Source: Theocolax elegans
Taxonomy: Eukaryota; Arthropoda; Insecta; Hymenoptera; Cerocephalidae
NCBI GenBank assembly: GCA_026168455.1
Contig: CM047425.1
Span: forward strand, 22,522,648 to 22,586,647
Length of the DNA stretch: 64,000 bases
Direction: 5' to 3'
Of the stretch, positions 36,541-46,741 are shown piece by piece. A model generated the notes under the pieces. It saw only the letters and a program-made list of their open reading frames with translations. It had not been told where the DNA came from and ran no database searches. Each line of letters opens with the position of its first letter. Position 1 is the first letter of the stretch. A program made the translations under genes and the position numbers.

Positions 36541-37045
36541 AAATTTTGCGTTTTCTTTAAGATTCGGAAATTTAGGTATAATTACGTGCGTTTCGGGAAT
36601 TAAACAATTTATAATGTTTAAAAAAATTGTTAACGATTAAAAATATCAATTAACTAATTGTCTATTAAATTATAATAATTCGCATATTATTTTACTTTCG
36701 TTTATAACATTATTTTGCGAATAATTAGTATTTAAAAAATGAAATCTTTCAAGCTATTTTTGTTGAAATAATAATAGTTTTATTTACTTTATTTTCTTTT
36801 CAATTTAATTTGTTTAGTGGGAACTACTGGTGATGAGAAGGTGATCTGAGTTTTATCTCATCCACGATTGCTTTGCAAGTCTCCAGTATTCATCAACTAA
36901 TTGTACGAGTCTTTTTCAACTTTTCTTTTTATTTTGTCAGGCGTTATTTTCATTTTATTTTGGTAAGATTTTGTTTTATATATTTTATTTATTTATTTTC
37001 ATTGCTGAAATTCTTTTACAACAAAGAAAGCTATTTCTTGATTAA
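36541..37045. other. Possible 5' leader or LTR region of the Gypsy element
   Basis: A+T-rich sequence directly before gag. I could not find a matching LTR downstream, nor a tRNA primer-binding site I trust. The 5' boundary of the element is therefore unresolved. Confidence 0.3.
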
Positions 37046-38138
37046 TTGATTGCATTTATGTCTACGGGTAATACAAACGATTACAATTTGAGATCATCAA
37101 AGAAAGTTAGTAAATTTAACACATTAGATGATAATTCTGTATCTACTGCTTTTTCTAGTAGACCTTTAGTTGTTCATTCTTCTCCTAGACTTAACCTAAA
37201 AATGACTGATAACAACACTTTGACAGTTACTGATACAGACGATAAAGATAAAAACTTTGAACATTTGCAACCAAAAATTGAATTATTAATGAATGAGGTT
37301 AGAACAATCAAGGAAGATGGTAATAAAATAAAAAATTTTTTATTTAATCTGCAACAAGCTTTAACCTCCTTAGCTAGCACTTCCACAGATAACTCTCAGA
37401 ATTTATCTAATCTTCCTGATTTAAATGATCAAATCATGGGTTTACCCATTCTAAATTTACAAAATGAAGATTCGAATCAATTGCAATCTGATTCTGTGGT
37501 CAATTTATTTGAAAATGCAAATAATGCAAATTTTAGATCTAAATTCAATTATGATATTAAATTTTCACAATTTTGGATTTTTGACCCCGAAGCTTGGTTT
37601 GAAATGTTAGAAACAAAATTTATTTCTTTTAAAGTTACAGAAAATGAAACTAAGGTTTTAACATTAATCAATACAATGTCTTTCAAAATTAAATCTTTAA
37701 GAAAGGGACATAAATATGAGGATATGAAAAAAGCAAAGATTTAAAAATATAGTCAGACTGAAAATCAGAAACTTAACAGTTTATTCTCTAATTGTACTAT
37801 GAATTTCCTTTCTCCTTCGGAATTTTTTACGAAATTCACGAATTTAGCACAAGGTAGAATTAATAGATCTGTTATTCTTGATGTATGAAAATCTAAACTT
37901 CCTGCTGACATTCAGATTCACATGGTTAATTGCAAAGTTGAGGCAGAAGCCTTGGTTGCAGCTGACACCACTTTTAATAAACTTTACAAGAACAAAGGTC
38001 ATTATAGGAATTTAAATTCTGATAAATCAATTTTAGTAGTAGATGCAGATAGTAGTGCATCAAATAACAATTTTAATCAACAGAATAATTCCAGCCAGCA
38101 AAATAATTTTAGTCAACAAAACAATTTTAGACAGCAAA
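37046..38138 (+). pseudogene. Gypsy gag, 5' part
   Basis: Open from 37046 to 37741, then shared frame interrupted by stops at 37742 and near 37886. The N-terminal part is polar with a short heptad-like stretch (about residues 75-110). A capsid-like segment DPEAWFEMLETKFISFK follows (about residues 183-200), typical of insect Gypsy gag (DP--WF--LE--F). Further on there are Asn/Gln-rich repeats of the form FSQQNN. The frame is then cut by the CACTA-like element. The real start may be the ATG at 37058 rather than the first frame codon. Confidence 0.72.
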
Positions 38139-38410
38139 CCCGCGTAAAAATAAAAAAGATCTTTAAAAGATCTTAAAAAGATCTATCTCAAAAAAGATAC
38201 CGTTTAAGACTATTTTAAGTTGTTCATTAAGAGACAAATTTGGCATAAAATAAGATCTTTGTAAGATCTTTTAAAGACGATATTAGAAGGAAATAAATTA
38301 GTGTAAGAGATCTTTTGCAGATCTTTGCAAGATCTTTTTAAGATCTTTTAAAGATGATGTTGAAAAGACAGCTAAAATTTTTTAATTTCATAAAAAGATC
38401 TTTCAGAGAC
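38139..38410. repeat. Left terminal inverted repeat of the CACTA-like element
   Basis: Contains at least eight AGATCTTT-type palindromic motifs spaced irregularly. The outer 180 bases match the right arm (46219-46398) almost base for base. Confidence 0.85.
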
Positions 38411-38695
38411 CGTTAAAAGATCTCATAAAAATAAATCAGACGTACAAAATGTATTATGATATTGTTAAATGAATTGATTATATTCGATTCATGTTAATTA
38501 TAATTCATAGTATTATATAAAGAATAATATTATTTTTTATATCAAGTTTTATTTTATTATATGTAATACAATTTCTAGCTTAAATTTAAGCAGTACAGAC
38601 ATACATACATATACAATACTAAATTAATCACATTCAAAGTAACTCGATAATTCAACAGCATAATGAAAATTTGATACAGTTATATAAAAGTAACT

Positions 38696-41088
38696 TTATT
38701 TTAAATTTTTTGCTTCAATAGCAATTAGATTTTCAGGTTCTATGATTTGACATTTAAATATTGTCGGAAGCACGTTGTCATTAAATGCGTATGCTATTTC
38801 ATAATTTAATTTTGAAATAACAACATATAATTTGCAATCTTCATTACAGTTCTTACAATTTAACTTACATAAGCAATTATTATCGCAAAGTTTAAAAAAG
38901 TATTTTATTAATCCTATTTCATAATTATTATTAACATAATATCTAACACAAGATGAATTTCTTTTTTTGTTTTTGCTGTAAGATACAGTTTCGAACATTA
39001 TTTTATCTTTTAAAATTCTTTTATAAAAATTAAATTGACAATTTGCGGCTTCTATAGATAATATTCTTTTTAAAAACAAAATTTTTTTTTCTACGTATCT
39101 AACACCAACAATATATACTGTATCTGAAAACTTTTGTACTTTTCGTCTTTTCATTCGTGATTCATTTATTTTACAAAATATATCAACTACTACACCTATA
39201 GTGCTCTCATTTTGTTGATTTATTTTTTGACGATAATTAGTCAAGTTTACAAGTATAGATATTGCCGAATGAATTTGCAGTTCTGGTTTCCTTGAACTAT
39301 GCACAAACCGTTTCAAAATACCGTTCATATTTTCAAATGCGTAACACGAAGTAGTCCAAAGTGGCCCAAAGTTTCTCACAGTATCTGTTAAATGCAATAA
39401 CAAATGTATGTTCATTGTCATGTGCTTCTTTCCATACAAGGATTTGAAATTGTTTAACAAATATATTTAAACTCTGTGATGCACTAGTAACCATTTGCTC
39501 CGAAATGGAGGAGTCGCTTAATAACGCAATACTATATACAAGTAAAAAATAATGTTCAAAATAAACGTCTTTCATAAAATTCTGTAAAACAGGTAGACTG
39601 TAGACTAACAGGAAGTGCTTACACTCGGAAGCTTTCCAATAACTAAAACTATCTAAATTTCTACAAGTTCTTGAGATACAGTCTAAAACGCGAATTGATT
39701 CTAAGTATTTATTAATTTCAGAAATATAAGGACGCAAAGAGAAGTCTTCGTTCGAATATTCGGGTTCAAACCACAAAGTCATAATTTTTTTTATAACGTT
39801 GATGTGCACACAATGCATAACATCAATAGATATTGCCTGTATGTAGTCAATAATAATTTGGTTTAAAATACATCGGCCTTTAACACCAAATACAGGTGTA
39901 TTATAATCTTCGGCAAGCTTTGCAAATTGATCGGTTTCTAACGTTGTCCTTTTTTCTAAATTTTTTTCATACGGAAAAACTTGAACATTTTCAACTCTTT
40001 CTCCACGAATCTTACAATTGTGACACCCATAGTAACCGCTATATAATTTCATATTTAAAAATAGTGCTTTAGCTTGCAGATCTAATGTAGCAGCTATAAT
40101 CATTGCTTTTACGTTAATAAACAAATTAGAAAATGTTTTAAAATAAATGCCTTGGTATAATTTTTTTAAGGAATTTCTAAAAACGCTTATAAACAAAATT
40201 GGATTTGGTTTTTCGGCACCAAACCACAATCCTGCCAAAATTATGTTTTCTTTTTTAATCCGTAAATGATACGGTAATTCGTTTATCATGAGATATACTG
40301 GCCAGATAGTAAATTTTGAGGCCTTAAAAAGTGGTACACCATCTGTGTTTATCGTAAAAGTAATGTTATTTTTTGAATTTAAAAATTCTGATTTTAATTT
40401 TTTATACACTAATCCATCAAAAATATCCTCTAAATTATCATTATTCAACTTTTTTCTGTTAAATCTATAATTAGAAACAATTTCGTAAAAATTCGGCCTT
40501 TTAAAAAAAGCTTTTAGTTGTGTAATAATTGGAATTTCAATAAAGTACTTCACATTCGCGTTTGAATTACAATTAGTACAAACAGTTTCTTTACTTTTAA
40601 CTGTTGATGTACAGTTCATACATAAAAAATGTTTTTTTAAAGGCGTCTTCAGATTCTTAAAAAACTTGTGAAATTTATACAGCGTATTCAAGCACTTATT
40701 TGGTTTAATACAATGCATTTCAAGAATTTTTAAAAATGCAGATAAAAGCACGCCTGTGATGTTATAGGAAAGTATTAAACTAATAATACACATTGCACTT
40801 TCCCCTACAGTTATTGGAGCACCCTCGTATAATTTCTCATTTGCTTCCGCACTTAAAATATTATCAAATTCAACATCTTCAGCATCTCCAGTATGGCCAT
40901 CAATTTCGTCTTCAGTATCATCATTACTTTCATCGTCCGAAAACACACTACTGGTATCACTATCATGGCTGTAGTCATTTTCATCAGATACGCTTTGATT
41001 GGTTATATTATAATTATCATTTTCATTGAATTCGTCTTGAAATTCCGATTCACAGCAAGATAAATATTCAATCGCATCATTATAACTG
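38696..41088 (-). pseudogene. CACTA-type (Tnp2-like) transposase, main exon
   Basis: The minus strand is open from before 40946 to 39333, then continues in another frame from about 39435 to 38696: one base-shift separates the parts. Visible features are an acidic N terminus, a zinc ribbon C-x2-C-x10-C-x2-C (residues about 109-126 of the first frame), FFKRPNFYEIVSNYRF, TINTDGVPLFKASKFTIWPV with a probable catalytic Asp, NELPYHLR, the CHNCKIRGE motif, SIDVMHCVHINV with a second Asp, and a C-terminal DUF4218-like part (NIHLLLHLTDTVRNFGPLW, YAFENMNGILK). The family encodes a nuclear enzyme that cuts the element's ends. Open sequence upstream of the first ATG runs to about 41088, so an upstream exon exists. 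Confidence 0.78.
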
Positions 41089-42150
41089 CCAAGTTATACT
41101 CCCTAGGCGGTGCTCCGAGAGTGCGCGGCGGATTCAAATCAGTGAACCCCGCGCACGACCTACCGTTGCGATATCCGTTAACAACCGCGAGATCACTTGC
41201 CGATCTCGCGTCTTTTTACAACTAAAACGTCGTGAGCTGAAAAGGACCGCGAATAAAAGGGATAAATTCGCGGTAAGTTTACCTCGGCCGCTCCTGAAAC
41301 GGAGAGGGCGGTATTCGGGATAACGGGAATAACGTACGCCGGTAATCAATAATCAAACTCGTACTCGGATATTGATTACATATGAATTTTTATTCAAGTT
41401 AAAGAAATATAAATAAAGTTTAACATAAAACAAAGATTTAACAAAAGCCGTATATAGGCCGCGTGAGGTCTCGCGACGAGGTGTAACCACCGGGGTTACT
41501 CGTACTTTCTCTCTTTCTAGCTCGCGTACACGGTCGCCCGTTAGCTTCCTCGCCGTCGCGCGCGGGCGAGATCCGTCGATTCCTAACTTAAAGTTATAGC
41601 CGTAAAGAGAGAATCTTTACGGCTTCGGCGGCTCGCGAGTGGTGCACCACGTACCTTATCTCCCCGTCGATGCACTTGGCTTCGCCTGTTTCCCTACTCT
41701 CCGTCGGGCTCTCGCGCGCGGCAACTTCGCCGTCCTCGCAGGTTCCTGTGAGTCTCTGGAGCTGTGCACTTAACACCAGCACGCTCACTCCACCGAGTCA
41801 CTCACTCTTCACGGCGCGAAACCCAGAACTCGAGCAAGAATCCGCGATAACGATTCTTGTTCTCTTGCCACGAAAAAGCAAGGAAGGCGTTACCGGCGAC
41901 GTGTCTATTTACGGTGACTCGCATAAACTCTCTATATACTCTCCTCAGTCAGCTTGCGCGTCGGACCATTATTAGTCCTTACGCGGCTTACCCGCGGGCT
42001 TTCCCGATCACCTACGAGCTTTTCCGATCGTCACTCGCGCTCGTTATAAGGTATAGCTTCATACGCATAAGAGTATGTAGCTTATATATATATTTACATT
42101 TTAGTATATTGTTTATTTTATAAACATGTATTTATAGTAAATAAATAAAA
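41089..42150 (-). mobile_element. G+C-rich insertion of about 1 kb in the transposase intron, perhaps a solo LTR
   Basis: Composition jumps from A+T-rich to about 50-55% G+C (41100-42060). On the minus strand a TATATAGAGAG box (about 41930) and downstream AATAAA-rich ends would suit an LTR promoter and terminator, but I could not delimit TG...CA ends or a target duplication. It separates transposase exon 1 (42256-42379) from the main exon. The phase of exon 1 does not fit the nearest acceptor at 41089, so the insertion may have damaged splicing. Confidence 0.45.
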
Positions 42151-42255
42151 TTTGCAGTATTAAATGTTTAAAAAAAATTTAGGTTTATTGATTTAATTTT
42201 TTAAAATTATTCAATTTAAAAAATATTTCAATTCAACTAGATGTTACAAACTTAC

Positions 42256-42379
42256 GTTCATTCAAATTAACCTCGATGAGAGATTCAGTTTCGTCTTCAC
42301 TTGTGTCACATTCTAATAAAGCTTTTTTAATTCTACACCTTTGAGCTTTTTTGTACGTATCATAAGGTCTTTTATACAT
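42256..42379 (-). CDS. Transposase first exon of the CACTA-like element
   Basis: ATG at 42377-42379. It reads MYKRPYDTYKKAQRCRIKKA, then an acidic DTSEDETESLIEV stretch, ending at a good donor (GAAC|GTAAGT at 42256/42255). The basic-then-acidic make-up joins well to the acidic start of the main exon. Its start lies only about 180 bases from the divergent BEN-like gene. Confidence 0.55.
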
Positions 42380-42561
42380 TATAATTAAATTATCAAAGAA
42401 TAATTTAAATTCAAATTACATGTATGTTTTTATTTTATTACTGGTTTGAATATCTTCACTTCTTTGTTACATTTCAAACCCGCGTGAATTGCGTAAATAG
42501 TCAAGAAACATTCGATTATAAATTAAAGTTTAGGTTAGTTGGTGTTTGAATACAAGTGAAA
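42380..42561. promoter_or_regulatory. Bidirectional promoter region of the CACTA-like element
   Basis: 182 bases separate the divergent start codons of the transposase (minus) and the BEN-like gene (plus). By position this must hold both promoters and 5' UTRs. No TATA box stands out from the A+T-rich background. Confidence 0.4.
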
Positions 42562-45500
42562 ATGAAGTGTCTTGTATTTTGGAAGACTGATCCACCTACG
42601 ACAAGCGTGGTTGATATGAAAAATATTAAAAAAAGCGGCGCACAAATCAAAGCTAAGTGGGGAAACTGTGGTACGATGCTACTATATTAGAAGAAAGCAG
42701 TAAGTAAACTAGCCAATAGTAAAAAAAAATTTAATTAATATGAATAGATAGATTTTGTTGACTCTCATACATTTTTTATAGAATATTAATATAAATTTTA
42801 TTAATGAATAAATGATATTAAAAATGCAATATTTTAATATTAATAAAAATATTTTTTATTATACATGTAATTTAAAATGTAAGACACTTAACTTTATGTT
42901 ATTTAAATTAATTATTTTTAATTATATTAAAGTAAGAATTTTTCAAATATTTATATTTTACAAATGTATAAGTTGTTATTATTTTGTCGTTATTATTTTG
43001 TTTCTAAATAGATGACGAAAATTGGTTAAAATCTTTAGAAGTATCAGCAACTGGTGAAATTTTAAAAAATTCATACAATACTCCGGATTACTTAATTGCC
43101 AAAAAGAGAGATATAAAAAATGAGAAGAAAAAAAAGACAATTCAATCAAATAAAACTGCAAATGAAAATAATAAAACAATGTTATCAAAACGATCTATTT
43201 TTTCTGAAACTGATAGCGACATTGATGATGAAAAAATTAAATCTGCAGATAATAAAATGAACAAAGATCTGTTGTTTACTAGGTGATTATTTTAAATCTA
43301 ATATATTACTATCAAATATAAATATATTACTATAAAATTAAATTGATTTATTAATTTATTATTTATTGTATTAGTGAACACGAGAAAATTTCAAACAAAC
43401 ATCAAGAGTCGATCTTAGAGGAAGCGGAAATTAATTTAAACACTTGCAAGTCGAATTTAGAAAATCAACCATCACGGAGAGAAGAAACAAACCAGCGTTG
43501 TATGAACGTTGCTGCAACCGTTACCCGCCGTGAAATCGTGCTATGGTTGCGCGATATCCATGCTACTTTTGTGTGATTCCATACCACGTTGGTATGATCG
43601 TCATACTATTGCTTGTTTAGCCACGCCCCCTGCGCGTTTTCACCTATGATGCCTATGGAAACTTTTGGCAGGGCGGCCATACCATCGCGGTATGACATCC
43701 TGCAACTTTGCGCTGACAGCCTAACCTACAACGCTAGTCTGTTTCTTCTCTCCGTGATGTTTTGAATGGAAAAACTTTTCTGATGGTAGGGTTCAGAAGT
43801 TATTTTTTTTAAATATAGCACTTTTCATTTATGTATATACACGTATATATATATATATTATTGAATTTTTTTAATTTAGATGCAACTTTTGAGGACAAAT
43901 TTCTTGCAGTTGCTGAATCTGCAGTAAATTATTTACAGAATTTAATAAAAGAACACGGTCGTAGCTGCATTACATCAGATAAGGTTATTTTTCTTCCTCA
44001 TTTATTTTAACTTAATTTCAAAATCGGAAAAAATTTAATCTACTCTACATTTTTACAGATAAGGTTATATTTAGATTATAATGTATTTGTAAATCGTTAC
44101 AAGTTGTATGATATTAAACGGTTATTCAAAAATAATCCGCGTGCAATGGCAAGAGCAATCTTAAAAGAACTAATAGAAGAGAAAGAATTAGTCGAATTAA
44201 GCGGTACTACGATACCTAAAGATATATTCAATGCTATTAGCGGTAAGAGATTAAAATTATTTTTGCAGTAAAATTATATGGCAAATTATTATAAATATTG
44301 CACTACATTTCAGGTTATGTTGATAATAATGTAAAAAAACAGTATCGAATATCGACGGCAGCGTTAACAAGATGCTTTACAAATTATTGTACTGGATTAA
44401 AAGAAAAAAAGAAAAGGGACAGTATAAAAGGTAAAGTAATCTAGTTAAGATAAATTAACATCAAAATAAAGAATACATAATTATTGTTATAAATTTTGTT
44501 TTTGTAGATGATAAACCTAATAAGCCTATTGTAAAAAAGTGGAACGAGTCGCAATATCTCAATATTCTACAAGAAAAGAAGAGGAAAAGAACGAGATAAA
44601 TAGAAAAATAAAGGAAAATGAAAACGAAAATAGTAAATCTAGTAACACAAAAGAATATAGTGAAAAAAATAAAAATATGAATAGTTTAGAAATAATTAGT
44701 AAGGACAAAGAAGCAGCATTAAATGATAAATTAACACAAGACGTAGAAATAAATTTTAATGAGTTATTAGAAACTATTAAAAATAGTAGTGAAGAAAGTG
44801 ATAATAGTGAAGCAGAAAATATGGAATTAAATTATACAATGCCAGAAAATCAAAATTATGAAAATGAAAATTTAAATATAATGGAAAAAATGGGTGACGA
44901 AGAGAATCAGCAATTCAATGACATAGAAATAGATGAGATATACAAAGAATTAAGCGAAGATAAGCAAGAAAACAGTGAAACGTGTAAAAAAAGAAAATAC
45001 GAAGACCGAAGCCCAGACAAAGAAGTCAGTAGAAAGATACACAAAAAAAACAATTGTGAAAAACAAAGTTCATACAGATGTTCAAGCATAGATATAAGTA
45101 AAACCCGAATTTATGCAGTTAAAAAACAAGATAATCGTACTAGCAAAGAGAGAAGTACGGAAGAGAATTTTGCTGAAAAGAAAACTGACACACGAACAAG
45201 CACAGAAGGAAGTAGGGAAAGAAAATGTGCTGAAAAAAGAAGAGAACAAACAAGTAGAGAGAAAAGCCGAGAAAGGAAATATCAAAGAATACAAAAAGAT
45301 AAACAAACAAGTAAAGAGAGATTTAGAGAAATAAAATATGAAGGAAAAAAAGAAACACATAAGCAGTGTAGAGATAGAAGTAGAGAAAGAAAATGTACTG
45401 AAAGAAAGGACACACGAGCAAGCAGAGATAGAAGTAGAGAAAGAAAATGTACTGAAAGAAAGGACACACGAGCAAGCAGAGATAGAAGTAGAGAAAGAAA

Positions 45501-45819
45501 ATATACTGAAAGAAAAAAGGACACACGAGCAAGCAGAGATAGAAGTAGAGAAAGAAAATGTGCTGAAAGAAAGGACACACGAGCAAGCAGAGATAGAAGT
45601 AGCGAAAGAAAATATACTGAAAGAAAAAAGGACACACGAGCAAGCAGAGATAGAAGTAGAGAAAGAAAATGTGCTGAAAGAAAGGACACACGAGCAAGCA
45701 GAGATAGAAGTAGAGAAAGAAAATATACTGAAAGAAAAAAGAACACACGAGCAAGCAGAGATAGAAGTAGAGAGAAAAATAGAGACAGAAAATATTATGC
45801 AGATCTAAAGAGAAGTTAA
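42562..45819 (+). CDS. Second gene of the CACTA-like element: BEN-like region plus SR-like repeat tail
   Basis: Exons: 42562-42699, 43012-43282, 43375-43785 (with a MITE inside), 43880-43983, 44059-44242, 44314-44430 and 44508 onward. Exon 1 needs a one-base shift after KWGN before WYDATILEES. Exons 5-6 (LYLDYNVFVNRYKLYDIK, ARAILKELIEEKELVELS, STAALTRCF) look like a BEN domain, a DNA-binding fold known from insulator and transposon proteins. The spliced frame stops at 44597. An overlapping frame is open from 44539 to 45819, with acidic then SR-like repeats (RDRSRERKCTERKDTRAS). A single shift near 44570 would join them, but that is inferred. Probably a DNA-binding accessory protein that helps transposition. 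Confidence 0.6.
43473..43756. mobile_element. 284-bp MITE inside an exon of the BEN-like gene
   Basis: The ends CACGGAGAGAAGAAACA (43473) and TGTTTCTTCTCTCCGTG (to 43756) are inverted, followed inside by AC(C/T)AGCGTTGTA and its mirror. A 2-bp AT lies on both sides (43471-43472, 43757-43758). The exon frame continues across it when one AT is counted, so the insertion is recent relative to the gene. GGTATGA/TCATACC motifs recur inside. Confidence 0.85.
45369..45785 (+). repeat. 54/57-bp tandem repeat coding an SR-like domain
   Basis: About eight units. 18-residue units (RDRSRERKCTERKDTRAS) and 19-residue units (RDRSRERKYTERKKDTRAS) appear in near-alternation. The units are multiples of three, so all frames stay open. 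The minus-strand leucine/phenylalanine-rich frames here are shadows. Confidence 0.9.
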
Positions 45820-46069
45820 AATTATTTACATGAGTAGACATAACAAAAAATTATGCATGTATTTGTGCGATTTATAAAATACAATTACTTTACTTAATTT
45901 AATGACTTTTCAAAACTAACAATGTATTGAATAAATAAAATAAATGTTTTTCAATTAAATAATTTAAACAACTATATAGATTATATTTATATAGATATTT
46001 GTATTTTTATTGATACTTTATAAATACTTTGAGATGATGAATTTATCTAATCAAATAATGTTTGAAGGA

Positions 46070-46398
46070 TTATAAAGATCTCTAAAAGATAACATCTTTA
46101 AAAGATCATAAAAAGATCTTTCAAAGACACAAAAAAATTTAAGCTCTCTTTTCGACATCATGTATAAAAAATCTAAAAGAGATCTTTCAATGATCTACAA
46201 AAGATCTTGCAATGATCTGCAAAAGATCTCTCACACTAATTTATTTCCTTCTAATATCGTCTTTAAAAGATCTTACAAAGATCTTATTTTATGCCAAATT
46301 TGTCTCTTAATGAACAACTTAAAATAGTCTTAAACGGTATCTTTTTTGAGATAGATCTTTTTAAGATCTTTTAAAGATCTTTTTTATTTTTACGCGGG
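46070..46398. repeat. Right terminal inverted repeat of the CACTA-like element
   Basis: Mirror of 38139-38410, with AAGATCTTTT-type motifs. It is slightly longer than the left arm owing to extra GATC-TTGCA/TGCA units near 46190-46230. Confidence 0.85.
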
Positions 46399-46741
46399 AA
46401 ATAATTATAGTCAGCAAAATGATTCTAGGAAACAAAATAACTTTAGACAACAGGGGAATTTTCGGCAATTTAATAATAATAGGAACCTTAGTTCACAATC
46501 AAGGTCTAATTATAGATCAAATAACAGAAGTCAGTCCGCGAGTAGACAGGATTCTTCAAATCTTAATGCGTCTTCTAATAAGAGCAATGACTCATTCTGC
46601 AAATATCATAAACAGTTTGGTAGATGGTCAAGAAATTGTTTATTGCCTTGTGCATGGAAGCGTGCACCTTGGCAAAACTATAAAACTTTCGAGACGGAAA
46701 AGTCTCATGTTGACGCTTCAACTGGTGATTTGGAAAACTAA
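46399..46741 (+). pseudogene. Gypsy gag, 3' part with zinc-knuckle-like motif
   Basis: Resumes the Asn/Gln-rich gag frame immediately after the CACTA-like element and ends at TAA 46739-46741. Near the end FCKYHKQFGRWSRNCLLPC has the C-x2-H/C spacing variant seen in insect Gypsy nucleocapsids. The pol frame begins in the -1 frame across the stop (CTA at 46738), with GGAAAAC just before it, a plausible but not canonical ribosomal frameshift site. Confidence 0.68.

Larger units (their letters stand above)
38139..46398. mobile_element. 8.26-kb CACTA/EnSpm-like DNA transposon
   Basis: The ends CCCGCGTAAAAATAAAAAAG (38139 onward) and its reverse complement (to 46398) are nearly identical for about 180 bases. 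Decayed arms reach 38410 and 46070. The arms are packed with AAGATCTTTT motifs, like the subterminal repeats of CACTA elements. The gag frame resumes if one copy of a 2-bp AA duplication is counted, so the insertion is precise. It carries two divergent genes: a transposase leftward (42379 to 38696) and a BEN-like/SR-like gene rightward (42562 to 44599 or 45819). Assignment to CACTA rests on the Tnp2-like transposase, the 2-bp duplication and the subterminal repeats. Confidence 0.78.

Noticed and set aside
36815..36845. Primer-binding site at TGGTGATGAGAAGG
   Set aside because: It does not match the tRNA 3' end pattern (no T-arm complement after the first 10 bases).
40793..41029. His/Tyr-rich plus frame MHFPLQLLEHPRIISHLLPH
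   Set aside because: Antisense of the acidic N terminus of the CACTA transposase.
45282..45841. Long minus-strand frames rich in Leu, Phe and Ser over 45282-45841, membrane-protein-like
   Set aside because: They are shadows of the 54/57-bp repeat. The unit length is a multiple of three, so every frame stays open.
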